NCBI GenBank assembly: GCA_018105865.1
Contig: CM030859.1
Location: forward strand, 5,198,343 to 5,262,342
From: Metaphire vulgaris
Lineage: Eukaryota; Annelida; Clitellata; Crassiclitellata; Megascolecidae
Direction of reading: 5' to 3'
DNA length: 64,000 bases
The translations under genes were made by a program, and so were the position numbers. Below, in pieces: positions 14,226 to 23,389 of the stretch; within the stretch, counting starts at the first letter, position 1, and each line of letters begins with the position of its first letter. The notes under the pieces are model-generated. The model did not search any database and had not been told where the DNA came from. It worked only from the letters and a program-made list of their open reading frames with translations.

Positions 14226-14274
<49 letters not shown>

Positions 14275-17200
14275 ATATATTGGTGGTTGATCAACCTTAC
14301 ATTTTCTGTAGAGAACGGTTTCTTGGAGCAGACAGGTCTAATGAAGAAAACATCGAATGAAGAGCAGAATTTCAAGATTTCAAGAATAATTCATAAATCA
14401 GAATTTGGATCCATTGGAAGCTCTGACGGTCACATGGCACCCAACGGCTGCGCATCTCAGAGGCCTCTCATCCACAGCAACCAGATCCACACGATCGGAA
14501 TGCTAGGTAGATATGGATGCAATCAATCACTGTGCCACTTTCTGTGCATTTGAATCAAGTGTTCTTCCGGAATCTTAACAGATCCGCAGGGAAGACAGTG
14601 CCCAGCAAATGGCCTCAGAACACAAAGATCACCGGTAGTTCAAGTGTTCGGCAAACAAAAACCATTAACATAATATTACTGTATATAGGGCATAATAGGG
14701 CTGGAAATTAGCAGAGTGGTAACAGCGTTTGACGATGGAGCGGGTTCGATCCCCGCAGGAGCCCTAAGGTCGACTCAGCCTTACTCGCTAGAGGTCGGTG
14801 GTAAACTGAGGATCAGCGTTAAGCTGCGAAGGTAAAACGTGGGTCTGGGGAAAGTAATGGCAACCTACGCCAGATCAATGGCTTATACCACCTACGTCGC
14901 TGATTGCTTAAGACCGGAGATAAGCACCGGAACCCAACACCCGGACTCGAGTACGGGACCTACCTTTTTACCTTTTACTGTATATAGGCCTAGACTGATT
15001 AATAGCTGCCTCAATAACAAAGCAAAGGAAACAAAGTAAATCCTGGTTTTGTAAGTTATTCACGATTTATGGCGCACTTTTGTGAAAATTTATTTGTATT
15101 AAAGCTGTAAAATAGTTTCTAACTCTGAATAAAAGAAAATGCTTGATGAGCTACACATACAGGGTGTAAAAGAATTCACCTTCAGGTGTCATGCTTCTTT
15201 GAGTTGGCGACCATGGACTTCCGCTTTTCTCGATCTCTGGTGATCCTCAGAAGCTCGATGATGTTCTATAATTCCAAGCCTTCTCTCAGTTTGTCTATGA
15301 ATTTATGTCTTTGTTTTCATTTCGATTTTTTCCTTCTACCATGTCAGTCACTGATAAGTTCTCTATTCTCATCACGTGCCCAAAGAATTTCATATGCCTT
15401 TCCTTTACGACTGCCATTAATCTTAGTTCTGCTTCCATCTTCAGTAATATTTCTGTATTGGTTCTTTTATCCGTCCATGGAACTTTAACATTCTCCTGTA
15501 GTCTGTAGAACCACATTTCTGTGGCTTTCAGTCTTTTTTCATTGTTTTGGAAATGATCCACGTCTCAGCTCCACATAATAGCATTTGCCAAACGTAGTAT
15601 TTAAGTGCTCTTAATCTTCTTTCTTTTGGTAGGTTCGTACTTGTAGGGATCTTTTGCATATCCATGGATGCTGATTTTGCCATACCGATTCCTGTTGTTA
15701 TATCTGTTTTGCTTCTCCCTTGTGTCCCTTCGCTTGTGACTCTGCTTCCCAAATATTTGAATTGAGTTGCTTGTTTGATTTCTTTTCCGTTAATCAATAT
15801 GCTTCAACTAGATATTTCTCTGTGTTTTGTTATTGTCATAGTAAAGGTCTTTTTAAATGTTGATATTCATCCCTTTACTTTCACATGTTTCTTTTAGTAT
15901 ATCTACTAGAAGGCCTATTTGCAGTTCTTTTTCTGATAATGTCATTTATAAAGGAATGCAGTCCAATATAATAATATTATCCAAGGCTTTGTGGCTAAGT
16001 CAGGCGACGCACGAACACGATAATAGAATCTCTTCGGCTTCTTTTAGTTGCGCAATATCCAAAGTTATCCAGACGCTCTCGAAGTTTCTCTAGAGTTTAG
16101 ACAGACAGGGAGAAGTTAGTCGGACTCAAGTACTCGTCAGATAAAGAGCTGCCTAGATAGAATGCCTCGCATCTAAATCATGGGCAGCGCTCTATACGTG
16201 CTAGTTCATCCTATAGATAAGGTCTAAAACTAACACTTATCAACTGTCTCGTACTTTCCTACTGTTTGGCTTCCTGCATGTTAAACATCCACATATATAC
16301 AGTATATTCAAAGTCATATTTTGACGCAGTTAAAGGATCGATCACTTCCAGTCCAGGGTTTCCCAACCTTTTGTATAAAAAATGGAGCCATTTTGTTCTT
16401 GAATATTTTCAACAGAACCTGATCATATGGGGTTGGTATTAGCAAATAAGCAGAGACACGGTTGCATTAAAAAAACTTATTCATGCATAACGAATACTTC
16501 AATGTTAAATGCTTTAATGCAAATGTAGTAGCATGGTCAACATTTTAAAAAACGAATATAGAACGTGAATCTAGGTGCCATAAAAACTATCGCCAGCGTT
16601 CCGGGAACGCACCTAGAGAAACTCTGACTTAAACTATGCAGTCTTATTTTATAAAAAAATAGACGTTGCTTTAATACGTTTTAGGAAAAGGAAAGTTTGG
16701 CGACGTTCTGATGGCTAAGATGTTTCATAATCCGACGTTGAATAACAAGAGTGAAGGAGAGAATCTGGTGATGATCAAAACTTTGAGCGCAGACAACAAT
16801 GACTTCATTCAAAAGGAAGCGAAATACGAGATCACGATGTACGACAAGGCGAATCACCCGAGAGTTGCCAAATTTTATGGTCTTTGTACAGACAATGAAC
16901 CGTATCGTCTTGCAGTATTCGAGTACTTGGAATGGGTACGAGTTCTTTTTAAGCAACATAAGGCAGACGTATTTTTGCAATTGCACTTTTTGGGCGCGAC
17001 CTGCCCGTGAGTCGTGAATAGGTACGGCGAATACTTTGACGAGTAAGAAACGCTTCAAGCGCTGCATCTGAGGCTGAGCTTAGTGGTCAAAGTGGATCTT
17101 TGTGTGCTAAGCAACTGCACAATAATCTTTAGTAAATACCTAATTTACACTCGACGTTGCAATAATATATATATTCAATACAGTCATTTTAAATCTGACT

Positions 17201-17901
17201 TATCGCCCACAACTATGACTACTAAACTATTAACTTGCACGTTATTTCCAAAGTTTTCTGACAATTGGGGTTCTAGTCGAAGTTTAGACAGCAGTCTGCA
17301 GTGCATTTTAAGCAAGACTGTTTGTGCTGATGTTTTTCAGGGCAATTTGAATCAGTTTCTTCAGACAAACTCCTTGGACGTCAACTGTCGCTTGAACAAC
17401 ATTCAGCGCCTTAACATGTGTTTTCAATTGGCAGAAGGAATGGAGCATCTGGCGAACCTCGGTTTCGTTCATAAGGACCTTGCCACTCGAAACGTTCTCA
17501 TCTCCTCAAATCTTGAAGTGAAAATTGCCAGCCTCGGCCTATGCTATGGTCCTTTTACTAGAGAGTATTTTCCAACTCGTCAAGACCCCATCCCCGTTCG
17601 TTGGATGGCTCCAGAAGTGCTGCTTAGAAGAGAGTATTCGACTTCCAGTGATGTCTGGTCCTTTGGAGTTCTTTTCTGGGAGGTCTTTTCTGGAGCTAAT
17701 CTACCATATGGAGACAAGTCCGACGAAGAGATCCTTAGGAATGCCATGTCAGGAGAAAACCGCTTGGATCGCCCAATGACTTGTCCTGAAAACACCTGGA
17801 AAATTGCCAACAGGTGCCTTCAGGTACTTGCAACAGAAAGACCTAATTTTACAGGAGTTGTAAGTATGCTAAACTCTCTTCTAGTTGACAGTGTTCTGTA
17901 G
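2705..17901 (+). CDS. PTK7: PTK7 / off-track receptor pseudokinase, 3' twelve exons
   Basis: This is the transmembrane pseudokinase PTK7 (CCK-4, Drosophila off-track, Hydra Lemon), a Wnt and planar-cell-polarity co-receptor at the plasma membrane. Proposed exons: 2705-2828, 6529-6698, 7760-7896, 8583-8736, 8956-9219, 12608-12765, 13179-13302, 13748-13936, 14312-14506, 14590-14634, 16685-16935, 17341-17901. All have AG/GT borders with matching phases. They join into one frame of 789 residues ending at TAG 17899-17901. The first exon enters in phase 1, so upstream exons (signal peptide, Ig1-Ig3) lie before the window. Identity rests on Ig4-Ig7 matching vertebrate PTK7 in order, and on PTK7-specific kinase motifs: FVHKDLATRN instead of HRD, and ASLG instead of DFG. 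Introns are full of LINEs, a SINE and hAT elements. The 45-bp exon is the least certain. Confidence 0.93.
3255..4868 (+). mobile_element. LINE reverse transcriptase relic in PTK7 intron
   Basis: Frame-broken pieces give a nearly continuous reverse transcriptase: KKAAGIDDVPIELLK and a PIPKR finger (3255-3545), AGFRKGRGTRDQ and FIDYTKAFDS (3640-3950), then the catalytic YADDIILIA (about 4068), followed by an RTE-type tail YGCESWT...RISWTEKQTNEE and a basic KRKRGRPNRRW end (to 4851). It terminates in a GATGAT tract. At least three frameshifts (near 3545, 3950, 4590) make it dead. No endonuclease domain remains, so it is 5' truncated. Orientation is the same as PTK7. Confidence 0.9.
5035..5265. 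repeat. Interspersed repeat shared with 37955-38460
   Basis: The segment matches the reverse complement of 37955-38460 at several anchors: AGACCCGTTGGAACT, GTGCAGTGCACC, CACCCCTTGTGTCCGAT, GGAGAAACAGCTAA, AATTTGCCAAATGGCCTA and TGCTAACAATGCC. The second copy is split by a hAT insertion. Class unknown; no coding capacity. Confidence 0.75.
5424..5477. repeat. (CAT)n microsatellite
   Basis: Pure CAT repeat in the first PTK7 intron of the window. Confidence 0.95.
5721..6332. mobile_element. hAT-like element, ends CAGTGGCGAGGCCAG
   Basis: The left end CAGTGGCGAGGCCAG at 5721 and the right end CTGGCGTCGCCACTG at 6332 are inverted repeats of the same CAGTGGCG class seen six more times in the window. 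I do not see matching 8-bp flanks (ACTAGTTC against GCTATATC), so it may be a recombined pair or have lost its duplication. The interior contains a short GTCCGCC/GGACGG palindrome near 5910-5945. No gene is visible. Confidence 0.55.
6848..7231. mobile_element. hAT-like MITE (CGGCCCGC class)
   Basis: Ends CAGAGGCGGGAAAACT (6848) and AGTTCGCCCACCTCTG (7231) are inverted repeats, followed inward by CGGCCTGCGGGTCGC and TGCGGCCCGCC. Flanks are similar but imperfect (CATTACAGAT left, CATTAGAAAT right), consistent with an eroded duplication. It lies in the PTK7 intron between the Ig4 and Ig5 exons. Confidence 0.65.
8165..8440. repeat. LINE 3'-end-like fragment plus AT-rich tract
   Basis: The phrase GGATCTGTGGAATGACGT ... 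TCTTTTGCGGATTGAT recurs at 57850-57890 as GATCTTTGGAATGACCT ... TCTTTTGCGGATGGAT, followed in both by ATTAGAACTG(A/G)TGCT. This is one repeat family, probably a LINE 3' end. From 8329 it continues into alternating TATA sequence. Confidence 0.55.
9268..9432. repeat. (GACAGA)n purine-rich microsatellite
   Basis: An imperfect GAGA/GACAGA tract immediately after the Ig6 exon of PTK7. Antisense frames through it read only Ser/Leu/Cys repeats and are not genes. Confidence 0.95.
9574..11962 (+). mobile_element. 2.4-kb DNA transposon with relic protein, 8-bp TSD
   Basis: TAGGGTGCTCCA at 9574 and its inverse TGGAGCACCCTA ending at 11962 are exact inverted repeats. Both are flanked by ATATGGGC (9566-9573 and 11963-11970), a perfect 8-bp duplication as in hAT or P elements. 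The + strand interior carries decayed protein in several frames. A piece at about 10750-10990 includes WLKSGAFHHARWM; a piece at about 10990-11365 includes DKLRRVCLFDALF, AWLSARSAAGAS and LWYLTEEIALFALF. I recall similar multi-copy proteins in invertebrates but have no firm family name. A 26-base duplication (GCATCCTATACAGTG type) lies near 10905-10980. A LINE fragment has inserted at about 9975-10215. Confidence 0.75.
9975..10215 (+). mobile_element. LINE 3' fragment
   Basis: It encodes ARGRQRVKYTDSLREA and REEWK, then AAATCCATGGTCACCAACG and GGCACGTCAAGAAAG. This matches the C-terminus and 3' end of the RTE-like family seen at 15176-15830 (minus) and 27940-28420. It interrupts the 9574-11962 transposon. 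Confidence 0.75.
12182..12531. mobile_element. SPIN-like hAT MITE with perfect 8-bp TSD
   Basis: The 350-bp element begins CAGCTGTTCTCAACCTGTGA and ends GGTTGAGAACCGCTG. It is flanked by GTTTAGAC on both sides (12174-12181 and 12532-12539). Subterminal stretches GTCGCGACCCCC, GGGGGTCGAATGACG, CAGGGGTCGCC and GAGACCATCAGAAA on the left, and GGGTCGCCAC and GGGTCGCGGC on the right, match my memory of the SPIN / Charlie-type hAT family. No transposase, so non-autonomous. It lies in the PTK7 intron before the first Ig7 exon. Confidence 0.8.
12812..12956. repeat. (CT)n(AT)n compound microsatellite
   Basis: A CT dinucleotide run passes directly into AT repeats with a few interruptions. Intronic, between the two Ig7 exons of PTK7. 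Confidence 0.95.
13748..14634 (+). other. PTK7: PTK7 transmembrane and juxtamembrane exons
   Basis: Exon 13748-13936 starts with an acidic stalk, then a hydrophobic run of about 23 residues (TIIIAVTCVVVLLSVVVAVS), then cysteines and a basic stop-transfer patch (KITRVRK). Exon 14312-14506 encodes a Ser/His-rich juxtamembrane tail without recognisable motifs. A 45-bp exon, 14590-14634, supplies QNTKITG, which joins in frame to the glycine loop of the next exon, as human PTK7 ITTLGKSEFG does. For that exon I chose the acceptor after CCGCAG at 14589, because the earlier AG at 14581 breaks the frame. Confidence 0.8.
14212..14280. repeat. (AT)n microsatellite
   Basis: Alternating TA/AT run between the transmembrane and juxtamembrane exons of PTK7, ending about 30 bases before the 14312 exon and so crowding its acceptor region. 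Confidence 0.9.
14690..14974 (+). mobile_element. tRNA-derived SINE, full length, 14-bp TSD
   Basis: The head has pol III-type boxes (TAGCAGAGTGGTAACAGCG as box A region, GGTTCGATCCC as box B) followed by GCAGGAGCCCTAAGGTCGA. The body contains ACCTACGTCGCTGATTGC and GACCGGAGATAAGCACCGG, and the tail is ACCTTTTTACCTTTTA. Direct repeats TTACTGTATATAGG flank it (14676-14689 and 14975-14988). It belongs to the same family as 19511-19798 and 59020-59300. It lies about 55 bases after the 45-bp PTK7 exon. Confidence 0.88.
15176..15830 (-). mobile_element. LINE C-terminal relic (RTE-like family)
   Basis: The minus strand reads TQFKYLGSRVTSEG, then LRALKYYVW and GAETWIISKT, then ATEMWFYRLQE, VPWTDKRTN and FFGHVMR. 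This is the characteristic tail after the reverse transcriptase of RTE-like elements. Its 3' end (lower coordinates) resembles the ends of the 9975-10215 and 27940-28420 copies. Frameshifted and inactive; it sits antisense in the PTK7 intron before the kinase exons. Confidence 0.82.
16354..16626. mobile_element. hAT-like remnant, CAGGGTTTCCCAACC end
   Basis: The left end CAGGGTTTCCCAACC is the same class as the 19-2481 element. The right end could be GAGAAACTCTG at 16626. I see no matching 8-bp flanks, so the boundaries are tentative. Confidence 0.4.
16685..17901 (+). other. PTK7: PTK7 pseudokinase domain exons
   Basis: Two exons (16685-16935 and 17341-17901) encode about 270 residues of kinase fold. 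Seen in order: a glycine loop GKGKFGDV, the lysine of LVMIKTL, helix C glutamate in FIQKEAKYE, EYLEW at the hinge, FVHKDLATRN replacing HRD, KIASLGLC replacing DFG, RWMAPEVLL (APE kept) and SDVWSFGVLFWEVF. Loss of the DFG aspartate with an HKD loop is the PTK7 family hallmark (vertebrate SALG), so an inactive, scaffolding kinase is expected. The glycine loop and the ATP lysine remain, so nucleotide binding cannot be excluded from sequence. The protein ends soon after the last helix (LLVDSVL, stop). Confidence 0.93.
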
Positions 17902-19474
17902 GTACTGGTTGTTGTATAATAGTATCCGACTGTTAGAGTTTAGTATATTACTATCATATTTCGGTCGATTCTGGAGATTCTTTCGCTTTTAGTAGATTCA
18001 AAAATATCTTTACTTTCACTTATCAACAACGACCAATGGTGTCCTTGTTGCAATAGAGCTGGACATGGGCGATGAGCCATCTGTTGTATATCGTATATGT
18101 TATACAGCAACTTTACCAGCTAACCAACTTTCTCTTCTATGAATTACTCAAACACTGTTGATAATCTATTCAGTACAGATTTGAATTCGTATTTAACTAA
18201 TACAGTGATCTAAGTTCTTAGAAAAACGGATCCAACAATTTCCACATGCCTTTCAAAATGTGATCTCATTTTGAAGCCTCAATTTGACGCCCAATTCTGT
18301 CCACAAGCTTGCTTTGAAGTCGCTTTTGTTTAGCCGTTAGCTTCTTCCTTATACTTAAATGATGAAACTGGTCAAATTTTGCAAGTAATTATCAGGTATT
18401 AAATTCTACGGAGCATTTATTTAATTGAGCTTCACTGATGATGTTACTTGGCCTCGTCATTGTTCGTAATCTTTAACCTCAAGACGATTCTCCTGCAAAA
18501 TGCAAGTGAAAGATTATGTATTACAAAGTGAGTTAATCTGTTAAGTGAAATAGTAAGGAGTTTAAAGAATGAATTGCAATTAAACAAAAATTATTTGTGA
18601 TCCTGTCTTAATTTGTGTTCCGTGAAAGTAGCATAAGAATTTAAGCTTATTTATTAGCAATAATATTAAAATAAGTTAAATGGATCTTTGACCTTTTTCC
18701 TTCAACAAGGAAATTTTGATGAACTAATCTTTGATTGTTTAATTGTACTTTCTGATGATCGTATTACATGATGTGCAAATCATTTTCCGATAAAGTTACA
18801 AATTAACGACGCTTTTGAGCAGTGCCTATGAAGTTATAATCGCATTTAACTTATTGTTCTTCTGCAGCCTTTAAGTAGAACATCGCGGTGTAGGCCTACT
18901 TATGGCATTTCCGGGATTGCCAGCACTTTCTTTGTCACTTTTCTTGTCCATAAAGTCAGCATTTTCCATTACTATCAGATTAATTTTTGCACAGTGACTG
19001 GTATTATAGGGTAAACATTATTGTCTGTATTTGATAATTGACTGTTTTATTGACTTTTCGCTTACAGGGTACATTGTTAGCATTTCGTTTATTTTGTATT
19101 TTTCGTAATGTTTTGTATTCACAGAGGTTTTAATATGTATGTTGTTAGTAGTTATTAGTAATGTCTTCTGCTACAATTTGTTTTTGTGTCTAACATCATA
19201 GGCCTGATATCTCAAAATTAGTGTATCTGCAATCGCTCTGGCAAGAAGGCAAACTCTTTAAAATGAAGGCCAATTGGTTATAAATAGAAGCATACATATT
19301 ACCACGACTGCTGTTTAGTATCAGATGCTTAATGCTGTATCTCTGGAAATTACAAATTTTGCCAATCCAATCGCTAAGAGTCACGCAATAACTCTGTATT
19401 TAAGCAGATAAACTGAAATTCTTGGATTTTTATTGATTTTCATTGTCCCAATTTGTTTTTAAAATGACTATACT
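17902..19474. other. Intergenic, PTK7 3' flank
   Basis: AT-rich sequence after the PTK7 stop. It presumably holds the 3' untranslated region, but I see no canonical AATAAA close to the stop. No coding or repeat signature stands out. Confidence 0.5.
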
Positions 19475-19968
19475 CAGGGGCGTAGCGACGGGAGTATATC
19501 GGTATATATAAAGAAAGGTAAAGGTTCGCCCATACTCGATTTTGAGCTTCGGGCCCGGCGCTGATCTCCGGTGTCAGGCAAGCAGCGACGCAGGTGGCTA
19601 AAGCCATTAATCTAGAGTAGTTTGCCATTGCTTTCTCTAGACCCGCGTTTTACCTTCGCAGCCACAGCTGCTACTCAGTTATCACTGCCCTCTAGCGAAT
19701 GGCGAATGAAGGCTGAATCGACCTTAGGGCTCCTGCGGGGATCGAACCCGCGACCTTCTTCTCCATCATCCAACGCTGTTACCACTCTGCTAACTTCCCG
19801 GTATATATACACACCCCAAAATCAGTCTACCATAACGTTTTTATGTGATTTATATGTGGTTTATATGGTTTATGTGGTTTTATAGTTGAGATTTATACCC
19901 ACCCAAAGTATTTATACCCTCCCAAAGTATTTATACCCTCCCAAATCAAATTCCTGGCTAAGTCCCTG
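19475..19968. mobile_element. hAT-like element carrying a SINE
   Basis: Ends CAGGGGCGTAGCGACGG and CTGGCTAAGTCCCTG are inverted repeats flanked by ACTATACT and TCTATACT (7 of 8 match). The interior is mostly a SINE insertion. To its right is a threefold repeat of TTTATACCC(A/T)CCCAAAG (19892-19945). Confidence 0.7.
19511..19798 (-). mobile_element. tRNA-derived SINE, full length, 11-bp TSD
   Basis: On the minus strand it starts at the right with TAGCAGAGTGGTAACAGCG and GGTTCGATCCCC, continues CAGGAGCCCTAAGGTCGA, and ends at the left in an ACCTTTACCTTTCTT tail. CGGTATATATA flanks it on both sides (19500-19510 and 19799-19809). It is the same family as the 14690 copy, inserted inside a hAT-like element. 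Confidence 0.88.
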
Positions 19969-20609
19969 TCTATACTGCTGGCATTATAGCAAAAGCAGTG
20001 TGTGATATCCATACAATCTGTGCATGCCTTCTATGGTTTTAGAATTATGGCGTAATTTCCTAGCTTAATTTTGATGTGGTTTTAAGAAATTGATGTTACT
20101 TGTGTGTGATCACCCATCTGATTTTACAAAGGGGTAGTTTTCTCTAAGGGTAAATACTGAATGTTTTAAAAGCATTAATATTCTTGTGTTGCACTGCATT
20201 TATATATCAGCACTGTTATTTAATCTGTTATGGATTGCAAAATTTAAACTTCTGTCTATGTTGATAAAATGTGCCAAATTTTTAATGTAGCTTTAGCAAA
20301 CCACTGCTAGCGAGTCTGTAAGACAGAGAACCTCAACTTGATGCAAAACCTAAAATTGGCGCACAACCCTGGCTTTGTTATTTCCGCCTGATAAGTGCAT
20401 CAGTGCAACGCAAAATCACTAAGCACTCGTTGCTATTAGTGCTATTAGTGATATGCGCAAATCTATATTTTGCACATACTGTAGCACATACTAAAATCAT
20501 TGGCTTAAAATAACTGAACGTATCCAATATAAGATAACAACACTTACATATAGCTCACTTAAGTCATCAAAACCTGTCTACCTTAGATCACTGTCTACCT
20601 TAGATCACT

Positions 20610-21050
20610 AATAACCCCTCAGCCTCCTCGACCCACACGTTCATCATCCTACCTCACTCTGTCACGCCCACTGAATCAGTCATCCCTGAAAATTTGCAAC
20701 CATGCCTCATCTCATAAGCCTCACCTGAACTTTGGAACTCGATCCCAGCTTCCCTCCGCAGACTTGGACACTTTCAAACAATAAAATCTGAATCCTCATT
20801 TCCTATAACTCCTGCATTATCTCCTCAAGTCTTCAAGTCTAAGCTTAGATCCTTCCTTTTTCTAAAATCATTTCCTTCATAGCTGTAACAACCTAGCCTC
20901 ACTGCCCTTTGGATGTTGACTATTGCCTGGCTGATCATTTACTTTCCCCATAGCTATTTTAAGAAAGGCTGAGCGCCTAAGAATAAGCAGCTACTGTTGT
21001 GCTTCTGCCAAGGCGCTATAGAAATCCACGAGATTTTACTTACTTAGTGG
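20610..21050 (+). mobile_element. LINE 3' relic (L2/CR1-like)
   Basis: The + strand holds a decayed ORF2 C-terminus (FGTRSQLPSA, TFKQ, then SSSLSLDPSFF in broken frames). Its 3' end is AAGGCGCTATAGAAATCC followed by ACTTACTTA. The same end appears reversed at about 52855-52950 (TAAGTAAGTAAG, GCGCTTAATCG). Confidence 0.6.
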
Positions 21051-21940
21051 GAGAGAAGTCTTTATTCCTTCATCATGTCGTTGATTCTCAGACCCCTTTG
21101 CTGCACAATCTACATTTAATATTCAACAGTTTTGCGGCCACCTGTTAAATAAAGTTAATAAACTATTAAAATGCTCCAAAATTTGAAAGATTCAAATATA
21201 ATGTTTTATAGCATCATCTTAACGTTTCTCTATATGCTGTAACTACATATTGACTGCTACGCAAAAGTTCGTTTTACCTGTAGGTACCTTTATTGTTGAT
21301 AGCACTGTTTCCGTTTTGAAAGCATGTTCATTCTGTCTGAAATTTGGGACAAACGCGCTTGAAGATCATCCTCCACGTTGATTCTTGACTGATACAGTAT
21401 TTGGTTTAAATGACAGTCAATGCAGAAAATTAAACCTCTTACAAATAAATTTATGAACAACGTAGAAGAACGTTCATTGCCAGGGCTGACAACAACGGAT
21501 ATTCTAGCGAAACAGAATGCCAACAGAAAGAGTTATCCACAGCGGGTCGTAAAATTTGAGCCAGTACCTCACAATGGCTGGTTAAGTTGACACTGTACAG
21601 GTGTATTGTCTAACAATACTAATTTTGGTGCCTCACAAGAAGTAAAACGTGACAAAATCAACATAAAGGCGCACGAGCGATATATCCTGGCAGCCATACT
21701 CGGCGCCACCTACCGACTCCTCCGAAGTGATCGATAATGGAAGTCAATTAATTCACTAATTGTAAAGTGAAATAGCAAATAAGAATCAAAACAAAATATA
21801 CCGACATAAATCACGCAAAATCATTCAAAATTAACAGGTAAAATTTAAAATTCGCAAAACAGCACCGAGATATTTGTACATAAAACAGATAAAAGCGGAT
21901 AAAAATTCAAAAGCTGCGTCACTGCTTCCCGATGCCTCTG

Positions 21941-22222
21941 CAGAGGCGTAGCGAGAGAGAGGCAGAGGCATATGCCCCCGGGCGCCGAGGTGGGGACGTC
22001 AAAATTGGGTATTTGGGTAAGTGAAATGCATAATAAAGAAGAGGAAACATGTGCAACGACCTTTTTTTGCTCGTCAGCACTACTACGAAGAGGGGCGCCC
22101 GTAAGACTTGAGGGGCGCCGACCGAGAACAATGTGACGACCTTTTTTTGATCGTCAGCAGTGTTGGGGGCGCCAACGGTAGACTTTGCCCCCGGGCGCCG
22201 GATACCCTCGCTACGCCCTCTG
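21941..22222. mobile_element. hAT-like MITE, ends CAGAGGCGTAGCGAG
   Basis: Inverted ends CAGAGGCGTAGCGAG and CTCGCTACGCCCTCTG, with inner CCCCCGGGCGCCG on both sides and two copies of GACCTTTTTTTGATCGTCAGC-type sequence. Flanks TGCCTCTG and TCCTCTGA do not align cleanly as a duplication. Confidence 0.65.
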
Positions 22223-22659
22223 TCCTCTGACCTGAAAGCCAATTGGTTGATTGGTTGAACGGCAAAAATTAAACGGTTTCTTATTACCCGTTTCTGATAA
22301 AAATAATATATATTTTATAAAATAATAAAAGGACAATAACTTATATGGGGCAAAAGCCCCTTCGACCAGGATGGCTAAAAATAGGTCCATGTGGGTACGG
22401 CTCCGCCGTTTAGATCGGTGTCTTTCAGCTCGAAATACCCGCCCGTCCCAGACAGAAGAAGCCGGCGCCATAGTGAAATGTAACTGTGCAATGAATATAT
22501 AGAAATACATCGTATTAACCTCAAACCTTTATAAGAGTGCCTATCGTTAATCATCAGATTCGTCTTCTATCGACGTTAACCAGCAATCAGTTCTACAACC
22601 TCTAAACTACTTCTTTCCCTTCCTAAATCTGTCTTGTAGTTGTAGGCCTATATAAAACC

Positions 22660-22915
22660 AGGTTATATAATGAACCAAATTACCTTAAGACGCGGCTGAT
22701 CCCTCGACCTACTAATAACTCCACTATGTATTCGGCATCATTTGTTGTTCCTTATTCTCGCACATTCATTGGCACTAGTTGTTTCTCAGTGTGTGTGGTC
22801 CTATAGGCTTTGGAAATCATAACCAATAGCACTCGTATAACTAACACTTTATCATCTTTCAAATCCGGTCTTAAAACATACCTATTTTACTCGGCTTACT
22901 CGCCTTAGATTGCTC
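22660..22915 (+). mobile_element. LINE ORF2 C-terminal relic
   Basis: In + frames it reads VPYSRTFIGTSCFSVCGP and SSFKSGLKTYLFYSAYSP, the usual last residues of CR1/L2-type ORF2 (SLxSFKSxLKTYLF). Frames are broken. Confidence 0.65.
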
Positions 22916-23207
22916 CCCGCTTTTTGACTGATCTTTTCGGCTTGGCCTGGTTCCTATTCAATTTGGAATTGGTGCGCCATCTCCAACGGAAGGATGCGCC
23001 TCTCAGTAGAACCTAGTGCCCAACACGGGGGCTGTGCCCCCCAGTACGGCACGTACAACGTTCAGCCAATGAGGACGCTTCCCCGTGGGGTCAATCAGCC
23101 AACGAGGACGCTTCGTCAAGCTGCAATGAGGGCACTCGTCAAACGCTCCGTCGATTATAAAGTTTGGTTGCCTACAGCAACGTCGTCGTATAAACATATG
23201 CCATGTA

Positions 23208-23284
23208 CAGGGTGGCGCAAGAAAACCCGGACTATATTAAATGCAAACCTAAATGTGACTATTCCGGTTTTTTGTGCCACCCTG
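23208..23284. mobile_element. 77-bp Tc1/mariner-like MITE
   Basis: Ends CAGGGTGGCGCAAGAAAAC and TTTTTTGTGCCACCCTG are inverted repeats flanked by TA on both sides (23206-23207 and 23285-23286), the Tc1/mariner target. It is almost entirely terminal repeat. Confidence 0.7.
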
Positions 23285-23299
23285 TAGTGTGATTGGCAT

Positions 23300-23342
23300 A
23301 ATTAATTAATTAATTAATTAATTAATTAATTAATTAATTAAT
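23300..23342. repeat. (TTAA/ATTA)n tetranucleotide repeat
   Basis: Regular AATT/TTAA tetranucleotide run directly after the mariner-like MITE. Confidence 0.95.
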
Positions 23343-23389
23343 GGACAAAGGAAATTATTATATAAGATTATTATTATTGAACTGAAGGA

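Noticed and set aside
14582..14637. Reading the small PTK7 exon from the first AG (14581) as DPQGRQCPANG
   Set aside because: That frame does not connect in phase to the kinase exon; the acceptor at 14589 does and matches PTK7.
14702..14765. tRNA-like head with box A and box B motifs
   Set aside because: It is the 5' part of a SINE with a shared body, tail and target duplications, repeated at 19511-19798; not a tRNA gene.
19735..19798. tRNA-like sequence on the minus strand
   Set aside because: Same SINE family as above, in reverse orientation.
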